Source: Conchocele bisecta (lineage: Eukaryota; Mollusca; Bivalvia; Lucinida; Thyasiridae). From it: 64,000 nt of DNA. A model generated the notes under the pieces. The model was not told where the DNA came from. It searched no databases and worked only from the letters and a program-made list of their open reading frames with translations. The stretch spans positions 80,594,447-80,658,446 of the forward strand of contig CM055265.1 in NCBI GenBank assembly GCA_029237695.1, given 5' to 3'. Below are positions 44,126 to 53,334 of this stretch, in pieces. Within the stretch, counting starts at the first letter, position 1; the number at the start of each line of letters is the position of its first letter. Made by a program: the position numbers and the translations under genes.

Positions 44126-44659
44126 TCAGCGAGAATTTGTGGTCGAGCCTTGGACCGGATAGTACCCTTTAACTCCTGGTATCTGACCATCTCTTCGACG
44201 ACGACATTTTTGAATTCGGCTATCTGATATATCGTTGTCGGCTATCGCTTTTGACACGATAACGTCGATACTGTTTTTCTTAGATCTCGCGAGAACCGCT
44301 ATTCGATCGTGCTTTCGACTCTTGGCCTCTAGTTTTCGGCCACGAGTCTGGCCGTCATGCAAAGCAGTCCCGCCCCCCCCCGCCGCTACACCACTCAAGG
44401 CCACCGCGACCGGTGCAGCGACGATTGTTGACAATAAAGACACACTCCCCACCCCGCTTATAACGGATGCTGAGGCTAACGCGGTGCTCACCCCCTCTAA
44501 TATATTGACCGACCGTCTATATTTCTTCGCATATCCCGTCCGCGTCTCTCTTTCGTGTTGTAGAATATGTTGTATCTCAACGATCCTGGTCATCCTAAAG
44601 GATGCCGGGTCGACCGTCCCCGAAGGTAAGTGTGGATATAGTTTCTCGTCATTCATCAT
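44126..44659 (-). CDS. Polinton-associated hydrophobic Gly/Ala-rich protein, frameshifted near C-terminus
   Basis: Starts at ATGATGAATGAC, overlapping the stop of the spike-like gene upstream (ATGA). The N-terminal third is helical (RIVEIQHILQHERETRTGYA KKYRR). Residues about 50-100 are a hydrophobic segment (GVGSVSLLSTIVAAPVAVAL SGVAAGGGG), followed by a Lys/Arg-rich helix (EAKSRKHDRIAVLARSKKNS) and ISKA-like VSKAIADNDISDS. This layout matches a protein I associate with cnidarian and molluscan Polintons. After SDSRI the frame seems to slip: the next frame continues VVVEEMVRYQELKG. A membrane-disrupting or structural role is possible but not shown. Confidence 0.7.
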   Translation of the reverse strand: MMNDEKLYPHLPSGTVDPASFRMTRIVEIQHILQHERETRTGYAKKYRRSVNILEGVSTALASASVISGVGSVSLLSTIVAAPVAVALSGVAAGGGGTALHDGQTRGRKLEAKSRKHDRIAVLARSKKNSIDVIVSKAIADNDISDSRIQKCRRRRDGQIPGVKGYYPVQGSTTNSR

Positions 44660-45198
44660 AAATCAAGTTGTATTAACAGTGTCACTGCAGTGGAGGAAGC
44701 CGATTGGTCGCCAATTTTTGTAACAAAGTTAATAACACTACCTGCCGAAACTTTAATTGTAGTGTCATCATCGAATATAGTAAACCCTGACCTCTGCCCC
44801 GCGTGCTTGGTGATGCCAATATTCTGTTCTACACCATTCTGGACGACATTCACTCGGACTTCGCCAATGGCGTGTCCGCGAAAGTTGACCGAGCAGACCG
44901 CCATTCGAAAAATCGTCCCGGACACTGCCATGGTGTATCCCTCGTATCTGTTGCTCGCGTTGGCACCGAATGAATATTCGTAGGCCCCCTCGCTTAGTGA
45001 ACCCCGCTCCTCGGCACAAAATTGTTATGACGGGTTTTCGAGCTTGTATTTTTTCCATTTGCGCAACCGCCCTAGTTAAAATTGTGTGGGACTGTGCTAC
45101 GCCCCTCTCCAGCCTTCTCATCGCGGCTTCATCGTATGCCGCGGCCGCGAACGGGAACGTCGTTCTATGTTGGAACCACCTGGGCCGTATATGCTCAT
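44656..45198 (-). pseudogene. Spike/fibre-like protein of the Polinton, frameshifted
   Basis: Start chosen at ATG in CATGAGCATATACGGCCC (MSIYGPGGSNIERRSRSR). A middle helix reads MRRLERGVAQSHTILTRAVA QMEKIQARKPVIT. A C-terminal beta-rich domain reads MAVSGTIFRMAVCSVNFRGH, VRVNVVQNGVEQNIGITKHA and ends TAVTLLIQLDL. Repeating V-x-V-x-x-N-G and the terminal LLIxLDL are typical of a compact trimeric C1q/TNF-like or fibre-head family common in Polintons. Two 1-nt shifts (about 45120-45140 and 45000-45030) break it. Coiled coil plus globular head suggests a vertex spike; this is inference. Confidence 0.68.
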
Positions 45199-45411
45199 GA
45201 TTAATATGTATATATATATTAATGTTAATCGGTTATTTCGAGAACGGACCGAAATCGGGTAATAGTTATTCAACTTTCTCGCTTGATCATCGAGAATAGA
45301 AATCTTCAACTCGTGGATGTGTCCACATTACCAAAACTTTCATCTCCGGGTGTGGGAAGTCTAATGTCACAGTCTCCCAAAGAAACAATCGCTGGCCGGC
45401 ACAGTTTTTAG
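45199..45411. other. Polinton intergenic / possible 5' part of next gene
   Basis: Plus-strand frames contain short plausible pieces (STFSLDHRE, RGCVHITKTFISGCGKSNVT) in different phases, suggesting the 45412 gene once began near 45230 but is broken. The minus strand holds only the leader of the spike-like gene. Confidence 0.4.
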
Positions 45412-45882
45412 TAATGTGCTGGGAGTGCCGTCTACCAGGTTGTACGATGTGTTCACCCGATCCAGGTGCAACCCCGAGAGTTTTTTGTGAAGGTAAGGTT
45501 CACCGGGGTATCGCCGTGGTGCTCGCCCACGGAGAAGGTAGGGATCCGAAACCGTTCATTCCTCGTTGTAAGTGGGTGCTAATCCTAACATTGGGGCCAA
45601 AGCCGGGGTGATCGTTACCGGTTGGCGGGTTCGACGGTTAAGGTCGCGTGTCCGGTGACTTTCGAGATTGTGAGGTTGGCTCTACCAGCAAGCTCCGACG
45701 CGACAAAAGTTTGGAGGGATCTCGAACTCCAAAGGCCGGGGGGCAGCCCTCACACTTACGTGTCGTCTATCCTTCACGTAGCCGAACCTTCCTTATCCCC
45801 CACGTCCCCCTTTTTCCACCCAACCGTGAAGGTGATTGATCTGAGGCCTACCCGCGTGTTTTCCGCAGCAGTTGTCGATTGA
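45412..45882 (+). pseudogene. Conserved Polinton protein, beta-rich, frameshifted
   Basis: Pieces of one protein lie in different frames: NVLGVPSTRLYDVFTRSRC near 45415-45470, then MAGSTVKVACPVTFEIVRLA, LPASSDATKVWRDLE and HPTVKVIDLRPTRVFSAAVV in 45622-45882. The last block (VKVxDLxPTRVFxAxVxDC) is one I recognise from Polinton genomes of cnidarians and molluscs, where the gene sits just upstream of the 45951-type gene, as here. Function unknown. At least two frameshifts. Confidence 0.6.
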
Positions 45883-45950
45883 CTTTTGAAGTTCACAACT
45901 CTCATTTTGAACATTAGTGATAGAAGCAAACATAATAATAATATCTTTCA

Positions 45951-47363
45951 ATGGATACCCAAGCATTTAGCTTTAACTCTAATGCAAAGTATTCAGTCAG
46001 GGGTGTATACACTCAAAAGAACACCATTGGTGAGCTTGTGCACCCCACAATAAGAGCTAGTTTGGGCGCGGGTTTCGACACAAATTTCACTAACATGTTT
46101 GAAAATTACAGACTTCCTAAAACCGTTACACAGGATGTCATAACAAACTGGAACAATAATCATATGCAGTCCTGGCAGAACCAACTAAATTTTACCGTGT
46201 GGTGTGCCACAACCGGTGTGTGGCGTCTCTTTCAGAGACCACATAAAAGACAGTAACAGCATGTTAAGCAGTAGCGTCTACAACTTTCATGTGTATTATG
46301 CAATTAGGAGGATTCTCAAAGAACTAGGTACTCCACTACCTCAAGACAATGGCTGGAACCCCATTTCCAACACATACGACCGTAAGGCGTTCTCGAACGG
46401 ATATGTGACGAATTTAAAGTTTCAAAAGATGCGGACTGGAGACAGAAAGTATTTCCTAACAGCAACAGCCTGGGCACCGTTCTCATTCGGGGCCAGTCCG
46501 GGAATTGGACGCAGACTGATTTTAGACACGATCGATCGGGTGACCACATCGTCAGTCGGAACGCCGGGAATTTTGATCCCGCGACGATGACCTTCAGGCC
46601 GGAAGTATCTGGAGGTCGGCACTGTGGCGTCTCATCCTGCAATTGGTTACCTCCGAAACGAGCTCACGTCGATTATATTTTACAAGACGAAAACGTGCAG
46701 AAGGGTATAGAAACCTTTATATTGGACGACGGTCTAGGGTTTACGCAGGCCGGTGTTACCCGCCTCAACGACTCCTTTCGCACGTACGTCTGGGCCATCC
46801 TCGGCGCACAGAAGCAAACTCGCATTCTATAATATGAGTCGGAACCCGCGTTTGACGCGCAAAAACAATCCTTGGCACTTGTAGAGGACGCCATCTCAGC
46901 TACGGTGGACCTGGAGAAGGCGATCCAGAATTATCAAGACGTTTTACAGAATGCTAGTACCCCGTTAGTAGACTACGTATTTGGTATAGGTCTTTATATG
47001 GCGCCGAGCAATATGATACTACGAGACGACCGGTTGACGGTTACAATAATCAGATCGTAATCGCCACCGCCAAGCAAAAAATCGGCCACAACGGGAACGT
47101 GAACGTGGATATCATCAAGCGACACCCCCAAAGCGGAACCGATTTTATAAAACCCCCAATTCACACGAATCGGATACACCCACACCCCAATTCATGAATC
47201 AAGTTCATTTAAACCCGTTGTTCCACCCGCGGAAACACCAATCATGAACACTGTTGACATTGGAAGCACAACCCACGAGGAGGAGAAATTAGGACTCGTC
47301 GTTGCCTCGTGGCAATCGGACTACTTGCGCTTTGGTTTTAGAAACTCTCGAGCGGTAGAATAG
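45951..47363 (+). pseudogene. Conserved large Polinton protein (probable virion component), frameshifted
   Basis: Starts ATGGATACCCAAGC. Successive frames give TIRASLGAGFDTNFTNMFEN, LPKTVTQDVITNWNNNHMQS, CGVSFRDHIKDSN, YAIRRILKELGTPLPQDNGW, DGLGFTQAGVTRLNDSFRTY VWAILGAQ, VDYVFGIGLYMAPSNM and NNQIVIATAKQKIGHNGNVN, collinear over 1.4 kb and matching a Polinton protein family I know from cnidarian and mollusc elements. At least four 1-nt shifts (about 46200, 46440-46590, 46830, 47035). The C-terminus probably held a transmembrane helix (LGLVVASW region). Its name is uncertain; minor capsid is one option. Confidence 0.68.
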
Positions 47364-47402
47364 TAGGAGACCGGCGATCCGCACAACGATTAAGCCCAAG
47401 TA

Positions 47403-48732
47403 TTATTGGCGAGCCATCAGACCGTTTTTTGATAATATAGATAACAAGAAGGAGAGGATACCTCCTATCAACCCGGGCAGCGCGGCAGCCAATTTTCCTG
47501 CTAATTTAGCCAAGAGATTGGCGAGGGCTTTTAGTTGTTTTTTTATCCATTCTTTGGCTCCACCGGATGGAGCTGGTGCTGGCGCTGGTGCTGGCGCTGG
47601 TGCTGGCGCTGGTGCTGGCGCTGGTGCTGGCGCTGGTGCTGGCGCTGGTGCTGGCGCTGGTGCTGGTGCCGAACCACCCGTGATAGATAGAACTAGAGAC
47701 GATATAGATAGAATTAGGGTCGATATAATCATGGTGAAAGCTGCGATGATGGTTACTATCGTGACGCCCTTCTCTCTGAACAGAGTGCGAAGGACGTTCA
47801 CCGAGTGTCGTGTCCTCGTTCAGGACCCTCGATTATTGTTTCGCGGGCTCCGACTTAATTGACCGGAAAGCGTCTCACGGTTAGTCGAGGCAGCCTCCAA
47901 GCGAGCTTCTCTTTCATCCCGCAACGACCGCAGGAGTTTGTTGATTCGCTCGGTAGATTTCTATCGCCACGGGCTTCCTTTATTTTTCTTTCTTCTAGAG
48001 CGATATGTTCGTCCAGCGCTGAGAGTTTGGAGAGGTTATTGACCAGTTCGCCCGGGTTGTTTGCAGAACCTTATCGAGTCCTCGGAGTTCGCGAAGAGGT
48101 AACGGATGGGTGGGTCAAAGCTTCGTGCCGTTTATTTCGTTGACCGTGGTTTCAATCGTGTTAATAGCGTCGGTGGCTACGCGAGGTATCTCGCTGAGCT
48201 CGATCGTTTCTATAGTGGCGGCCGTCTTCGCCAGCGTTTCGTCGGTATCCTGCATGGTTTTTATCATTTTTTTAGGCACCCGCGACCGGTCCCCGATCAA
48301 TCCGAGAGCTCGAGCGAGGTCTGCTCCATATCGGCTCACTGAAGAGGCCCTGAGGAACCGGTTCGGGTCGTTCTTGAACGTCAGCAACTTCCAGTACTGC
48401 CCCATTTAACCCACAGGTCTCCTCTTTTAGTGCTGCGGAACTCCAACGTGGCCTTGATGCCGTGTTTAGACACTTCACTCTCCCACCGTTTTCACCAGAG
48501 AATCCGTTTCCCTGATAGGAGCCAGCTCATTCTTAGAGATCCCCGCAGGAATATCGGCACCGCCCGCCCATGCCGGAGTTTCGGGTGGGGCCTCCCACAT
48601 ATAGCTAACACCACCAGCAGCTGAAGTTCCTGGTGTATCTATGAAGGTCGTTTCGTCGAAGTCATCGTCATCATCATCATCGAGGTAATCGTCTCGATCG
48701 AAATCGTCCATGCCAATATCGAGACCAGCCAT
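47403..48732 (-). pseudogene. Acidic N-terminus, helical middle, Ala-Pro stalk, hydrophobic C-terminus; frameshifted
   Basis: Reads leftward from ATG at 48732. Residues 1-30 are strongly acidic (DRDDYLDDDDDDDFDETTFI). Then GIKATLEFRSTKRGDLWVKW and LLTFKNDPNRFLRASSVSRY GADLARALGL, a long charged helix, the membrane-like segment GVTIVTIIAAFTMIISTLIL, an Ala-Pro repeat of about 27 residues, and KEWIKKQLKALANLLAKLAG with AAALPGLIGGILSFLLSIL. At least three 1-nt shifts (near 48475, 48405 and 47850-48110). The order is that of a large Polinton protein divergent to the capsid gene. A role in membrane or DNA packaging is possible; none is established. Confidence 0.65.
47569..47670. repeat. 12-bp coding minisatellite (Ala-Pro stalk)
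   Basis: GCTGGTGCTGGC repeated about eight times. On the minus strand it encodes the Ala-Pro repeat of the gene above. Copy number is probably variable between copies and prone to assembly collapse. Confidence 0.92.
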
Positions 48733-48783
48733 CTTTAATAATTATTATTATATAAAGACAAAACCATACAGGTTTAATAGATT
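48733..48783. promoter_or_regulatory. Divergent promoter between acidic-protein and capsid genes
   Basis: Only 51 bp separate the two opposed ATG codons. The gap contains TTATTATTATATAAAGAC, a TATA-like element readable toward the capsid gene, in a setting otherwise GC-rich. Inference from spacing and composition. Confidence 0.45.
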
Positions 48784-50055
48784 ATGTCTTCGAGTCAATA
48801 CGGTCGCAAACTCAATCCATACCGCAGACTGCGGGAGCCCCTCGGGGCAAAAGGCGTGAGACAGAGTGTCGTTATTACGAACAACCCATCGACGATCGAC
48901 CAGAACCAGCAACTCTTAGTTCGCTTCCCCAACCTCGGAGCTAGCGACGTCATTACGCCGGGGACTGTTCGCCTCGCTTTCACTATTTCGCTTACATCGA
49001 CGGACGCGGACCGAACCATCGTTCAGAACCTGGGTCGCGCCATCGTCAAGAAGACCATGATAAAGATTTCTGGTAATGAGGTGTTGTCGATCGATGACAG
49101 CGACGTCTACCATTGCTACCAGGACCTGTGGAAGACGGCGCAAGAGCGCGAAAATGCGGTATATCAAGGTATTGACACCAGCCGAAATAGGAGGACGTAA
49201 CCAGACTTAGAATCGGGGCTGGTGACAAGGTAGATAACATCGCGAGCGACAACGCGGTCGCGGCCGCTTACGGCAAGCCGATTCTACATCCCGCTCGACT
49301 TTGAGTTGCTGGAGAGTCACATGCCCTACTATCAGAGTGCTTTGGCTGACCGCCTCGAATACGAACTAACGTTCAATGACTACGGCCGAGTTCTCATAGC
49401 CACTGACATGACATCGAAGTATACGATCGACACTGTTTCGCTGGAGTACGACATGGTCACGATGCCCGAACTCGCGCGATTGATCAGAACCCAGTATATC
49501 GGGCGCGTTACTATACTTTACGACCGAGTTCTTCGCCACTGCAAGATGACGAAAGACAAAAGCGAAACATTGTGGAATATTAATGTCAACGTACCCACCC
49601 GCTCGATGAAAGGTATACTGATGTTGTTCGAGGAGGGTCGGTTAGCGCTCGGTGCTAGAAATTCCGACAAATTTTATAACCCCAAAATCACGAAGGTAGA
49701 GGTGACGATCGAGGGATTACCCAATCAACTCTTCAGCGCGGGTCTTCGCGCGCACCAGCAGTGGGACGAAGTAAGGAAACATTTTGCTTCCGGCTCTAAG
49801 CGTTCCCCGGAGGTTGCCGCGGTTGCCAAAGAACTGCAGCTCTCGGACGTCTCCCTCGCGGATTTCCTGACTACCAAATACGCGTTATGGCTAGACATGC
49901 GAACCAGCGACGACGACCAAATGCACGGTAGCGGACGCCAAGTTGAGAACGCTAGCGAGGGTGTGACGATCCAGATAACCAAAGAGGCGGATGGAGCTGG
50001 CACATTGAACCTGTACTTATATATAAATTACGGACGCGCAACTCAACATCGAAGA
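48784..50055 (+). pseudogene. MCP: Polinton major capsid protein (double jelly-roll), frameshifted
   Basis: Starts MSSSQYGRKLNPYRRLREPL. The N-terminal jelly-roll has the family signature NPSTIDQNQQLLVRFPNLGA, RTIVQNLGRAIVKKTMIKIS GNEVLSIDDSDVYHCYQDLW. The second part has LDFELLESHMPYYQSALADR LEYELTFNDYGRVL, DTVSLEYDMVTMPELA, NINVNVPTRSMKGILMLFEE, KVEVTIEGLPNQLFSAGL, YALWLDMRTSDD and VTIQITKEADGAGTLNLYLY. Two 1-nt shifts near 49190 and 49272 separate the halves, and another near 50028 precedes the expected C-terminus (DAQLNIEDGR, in a different frame). Forms the capsid shell in the related virus families. Total length about 420 codons is normal. Confidence 0.9.
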
Positions 50056-50697
50056 TGGCCGATACGTTATCAGCGATGTACTAAAAATCAATACCAATTC
50101 GCGATTGGAGATGCACACTCTGCTATAATATGTGGGCAGACAGGATGCGGAAAAACGGTTTTCATCCTCGACTTACTCGAGGGCTCTTACCACGATGCCT
50201 TTCGTCACATCGTGATCTTGTGTCCCACTGTGCGGCACAACGAGACTTATCAGCGGCGCCCTTGGATATGGACCGACCCTGAGGTATACGTTATTGACCC
50301 CGGCGACAGGCTTTACGGTTGGCTGCATGTCTTCTATCAAATATTCCAGGGAGAGCCCACCCTATATGTGATTGACGACTGCTCGGCCAAGGCGGCGATG
50401 ACCAAAAAGAAGGACATGCTCTCCGAGCTCGCATTTTCTGGCCGCCATGCGAGACAAAGCGTATGGATCTCCACTCAGAAGTACAACGCCGTCCTAAAGG
50501 ATCTGCGCGAGCAAACGAAATGGGTCGCCCTCTTTCACTGCAAGGACCGAGACTCGTTCGATGACTGTCTTCGAGAGAACGACGTTATCCCAACGCGCGA
50601 GGAGCGCCTGGAGGTTCGACAGATGCTTTCGGAAACTAAGCACGCCAAGCTTCTGTTAAAGACCGATCAACCGACGGCTTACGAAGTTATCAATTAA
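50056..50697 (+). CDS. ATP: Polinton genome-packaging ATPase, A32/FtsK-HerA type
   Basis: Walker A GQTGCGKT (50134-50157), hydrophobic strand and Walker B TLYVIDDC (50362-50385), a sensor-like WISTQKYN, and the conserved tail ELAFSGRHARQSVWISTQKY, VALFHCKDRDSFDDCLREND VIP. Family role: ATP-driven loading of the element DNA into capsids. The frame is uninterrupted from the capsid C-terminal region into the ATPase (463 codons from 49306), so the start is ambiguous. No ATG is well placed before Walker A, suggesting a lost start or a frameshift at the capsid/ATPase border rather than a true fusion. One of the few intact cores here. Confidence 0.92.
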   Translation, partial: WPIRYQRCTKNQYQFAIGDAHSAIICGQTGCGKTVFILDLLEGSYHDAFRHIVILCPTVRHNETYQRRPWIWTDPEVYVIDPGDRLYGWLHVFYQIFQGEPTLYVIDDCSAKAAMTKKKDMLSELAFSGRHARQSVWISTQKYNAVLKDLREQTKWVALFHCKDRDSFDDCLRENDVIPTREERLEVRQMLSETKHAKLLLKTDQPTAYEVIN

Positions 50698-50699
50698 TA

Positions 50700-51510
50700 A
50701 TTAATAAATTACAAAAACAATTACTGATCAACCAACCTCTTAATATAATGTAATTAGCAAAAATTCTTAGCAAAATTCTTAGCAATTTCTGAACAACCAA
50801 CCAACCTCTTATATAAAGCAAATGCTTATCAAAATTCTCAGCAAAATTCTTAGCAATTTCTGCACAATTTCTGAACAACCAACCAACCTCTTATATAATG
50901 TAATTAGCAAATTCTTAGCAAATGCTTTGCAAATTCTTATCAAATTCTGAACAAAATTCTTAGCAAAATTCTTAGCAATTTCTGAACAACCAACCAACCT
51001 CTTATATAATGTAATTAGCAAATTCTTAGCAAAATTCTTAGCAAAATTCTTAGCAAAATTCTTAGCAAAATTCTTAACAAATTCTTAGCAATTTCTGAAC
51101 AACCAACCTCTTATATAAAGCAAATTCTTAGCAAAATTCTTAGCAAATTCTTAGCAAAATTCTTAGCAAAATTCTTAGCAATTTCTGAACAACCAACCAA
51201 CCTCTTATATAATGTAATTAGCAAATGCTCAGCAAATTCTTAGCAAAATTCTTAGCAAAATTCTTAGCAAAATTCTTAGCAAAAATTCTTAGCAACCAAC
51301 CTCTTATATAATGTAATTAGCAAATTCTTAGCAAATGCTTTACAAATTCTTATCAAATTCTTATCAATTACTGATCAACCAACCAACCGCTTATATAATG
51401 TAATTAGCAATTACTGAATAAATGCTGGAGCAATTGCTGAACAATGTTGAACAATGCTTAACAAATACTTAACAACGCTGAGAAAATGCTTAACAATGCT
51501 GAGCAATTGC
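50700..51510. repeat. AT-rich array with eight TATATAA-containing units
   Basis: Units combine AATTCTTAGCAA (many tandem copies) with CAACCAACCTCTTATATAAT GTAATTAGC or its variant TTATATAAAGC. A near-identical array lies at 53335-53830. Both stand directly upstream of a plus-strand gene. Small frames inside are repeat artefacts. Confidence 0.92.
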
Positions 51511-51610
51511 TAGCTTTATTGTGAGCATAACGGTGATCATAAGTATCTGGTGGTGCGCTTGGCAATATGTTATGAGACTCGTAAGAATAATTAAATTAAT
51601 TTTAAGAAAA

Positions 51611-52228
51611 ATGAACTGCGACGAACTTCTCGATCAGCTAATGGAAGAAACAGTCGCTCCGACTACCGACACGACTGAAACTGTAGGAACACCTGGCAGC
51701 ACGGCTGCCGATACGGTCCCGAAAGAAAATGAAAACGCGGCGCGACGTGAGCGGTTGGCTGCGCTGGTTGCTGGGGGACAATCGGAGCATTATCTCGGTA
51801 GGAGTCTCTCAGTTTGTCAGGTGGATAAGATGTCGGATGCGGAGGTCGATAAAATGTACGCGCGATACAAATCCAAATTAGGTGCGGAGATGACGAAAAC
51901 TATCGGATCGGCGGCTATTTATTTTTACGCTACCACCGTTAGTATACTTCTCCCTATACCAGACACCGCGGGATTGATTGGCGATCTAGAGACCGACCCT
52001 TTTATAGGACACACTCTTAGAACAGCCTGCTGCTCATTTTATCACAAGTTTGGAATGTACTTAGCTCCGCTGACAACCGCGTTGATCACGGGTAAACACT
52101 GTCAATTTGGACATATATGTCCACGAACTATAAGCCCTAATAATGATGAAACAAGACGCACCCGCGAGAGTGACGGAACCACACTCAACCCAATCGAAAT
52201 TGGAGTTGAATCAGAGTACGTTGGATGA
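51611..52228 (+). CDS. Conserved Polinton protein, cassette gene 1
   Basis: Start chosen at ATG in AAGAAAAATGAACTG (MNCDELLDQLMEETV) rather than the upstream in-frame GTG. Low-complexity Thr/Ala region to residue 45, then the conserved part SLSVCQVDKMSDAEVDKMYA RYKSKLGAEMTKTIGSAAIY, IPDTAGLIGDLETDPFIGHT and KFGMYLAPLTTALITGKHCQ FGH. I recognise this block from Polintons of cnidarians and molluscs; function unknown. Overlaps the next gene by 86 nt in another frame; a stop-rich neighbouring frame right after CPRTIS hints the natural end was near 52140. Confidence 0.7.
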   Translation: MNCDELLDQLMEETVAPTTDTTETVGTPGSTAADTVPKENENAARRERLAALVAGGQSEHYLGRSLSVCQVDKMSDAEVDKMYARYKSKLGAEMTKTIGSAAIYFYATTVSILLPIPDTAGLIGDLETDPFIGHTLRTACCSFYHKFGMYLAPLTTALITGKHCQFGHICPRTISPNNDETRRTRESDGTTLNPIEIGVESEYVG

Positions 52229-52646
52229 ACCCTCAACAGCACGACATAAAAACCCAAAAAGACAGGCAGCTGGGCGGGTGGCAGCCGCCACCCGAAAAGT
52301 TAAACAAGATAAAATACTCGCCGAGCTTCGAGATGTCAAACTCAAATTGAGATTGGAGTTGCAATCGGAGACGACAAAACACCCGGTGGCAGCTGTTTCT
52401 CCCCCAATCGCTATTGGATCGAAACCGATTGCTCCAACTCCCAATACTGATTGGATCCCGTGGGTTGTTGTTGGTGGTCTGTCAGTTGTGGGCACCCTGT
52501 ATGTGCTTTACAGTTTCAACAACAGATCATCAACGAGGCTGAAATTGAAAAAACAACCCCCAACACTGTTGGACGCGGTTCCAATACAATCGTTGAGGGA
52601 TGCGCCCCATTTAAACATTAAACGCGATCCTTTTTATATGCAATAA
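52143..52646 (+). CDS. Polinton basic protein with one transmembrane helix, cassette gene 2
   Basis: Starts ATGATGAAACAAG. The N-terminal half is very basic (KNPKRQAAGRVAAATRKVKQ DKILAELRDVKLKL), followed by a Pro-rich linker and a helix WIPWVVVGGLSVVGTLYVLY at about residue 103, and a basic tail (KLKKQPP...). The motif KNPKRxAAGR is one I associate with Polinton membrane proteins. Stop and next start overlap as TAATG. A virion membrane or DNA-contact protein is plausible, not shown. Confidence 0.7.
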   Translation: MMKQDAPARVTEPHSTQSKLELNQSTLDEPSTARHKNPKRQAAGRVAAATRKVKQDKILAELRDVKLKLRLELQSETTKHPVAAVSPPIAIGSKPIAPTPNTDWIPWVVVGGLSVVGTLYVLYSFNNRSSTRLKLKKQPPTLLDAVPIQSLRDAPHLNIKRDPFYMQ

Positions 52647-52942
52647 TGGCTGAACAAGATGGTAAAATGTTAGTGAATGCGCTTTATCACGCCATGGTGA
52701 TATCGGATTTCAGTATCGGGTATGCTCAACTATCAAAGAGGGTCTTAGGAGGGTCCGCTCCCAAATTGGACTTTACTGCGAGAGACGTAGGGCTCGCGAC
52801 CTTAGATGTAGCAGCCGCAGTTTGGATGAGAGATTATCTAGTTAAAGCTGGAATTCTACCCGTTAATATGGTAAATAAAAATGGCTTTGATCGCAATAAT
52901 GATAGGTGGTACGCTCGTAAACGCATTGGCTTTCAGCGGTAG
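52646..52942 (+). CDS. Conserved Polinton protein, cassette gene 3
   Basis: ATG shares its A with the TAA of gene 2. Encodes MAEQDGKMLVNALYHAMVIS DFSIGYAQLSKRVLGGSAPK LDFTARDVGLATLDVAAAVW, a small helical protein I recognise as standard in cnidarian and mollusc Polintons. The last 25 codons (NKNGFDRNNDRWYARKR) read through the start of gene 4 and look unlike the family, so a 1-nt shift near 52870 probably removed the natural stop. Confidence 0.72.
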   Translation: MAEQDGKMLVNALYHAMVISDFSIGYAQLSKRVLGGSAPKLDFTARDVGLATLDVAAAVWMRDYLVKAGILPVNMVNKNGFDRNNDRWYARKRIGFQR

Positions 52943-53320
52943 CAACTATTTCTTCTCTAAACTGAAAAGCTCGGACGCGGATGAGGAGCGCGAGCGTCAC
53001 GATTTAGCCGAAGAACAACTCAAGAGTGCAGACGCAGCATGGTCGAAAAAACGAACCGCACATCTGGACTGGGTCAACGAAGAGCTTCGCCGCGAGAATC
53101 ACGCCGCACAAACTTTCCAGAACGTTGAAGAAGCCAACCGCGAGTACGCGCTGGCATATCCGCAGAGAAGTCTCGCGCCGCTGGATCGTGAGCCCCACCA
53201 ACTTTCAGATTTCTATGTACCGTCAGAGATCCAAAAGACCGCGAGATCGCGTTCATCGTCGTAGGAATGGGTGTGGTGGGTCTCGTCGGCTACTATATTC
53301 AATCGAAAATTTTAAATTAA
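52881..53320 (+). pseudogene. Conserved Polinton protein, cassette gene 4, frameshifted before C-terminal helix
   Basis: Starts AAAAATGGCTTTG: MALIAIMIGGTLVNALAFSG SNYFFSKL (hydrophobic N-terminus), then a long charged helix (ERHDLAEEQLKSADAAWSKK, LDWVNEELRRENHAAQTFQN) and LSDFYVPSEIQK. The given frame stops soon after. In the next frame the conserved tail DREIAFIVVGMGVVGLVGYY continues to TAA at 53320. The slip is at the AAAAG run near 53232. Membrane at both ends, helical in between. Confidence 0.72.
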
Positions 53321-53334
53321 TTATTTTTTTACAA

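Noticed and set aside
44235..44983. Plus-strand frames opposite the spike-like and hydrophobic Polinton genes
   Set aside because: The minus-strand products have clear Polinton-family segments; the plus-strand ones are shadows.
47518..47862. Plus-strand Gly-Ala repeat protein
   Set aside because: Antisense of the Ala-Pro coding repeat of the minus-strand Polinton gene, which has family features on both sides of the repeat.
49725..50003. Minus-strand 92-codon frame within the capsid gene
   Set aside because: Antisense shadow of a well-supported capsid reading frame.
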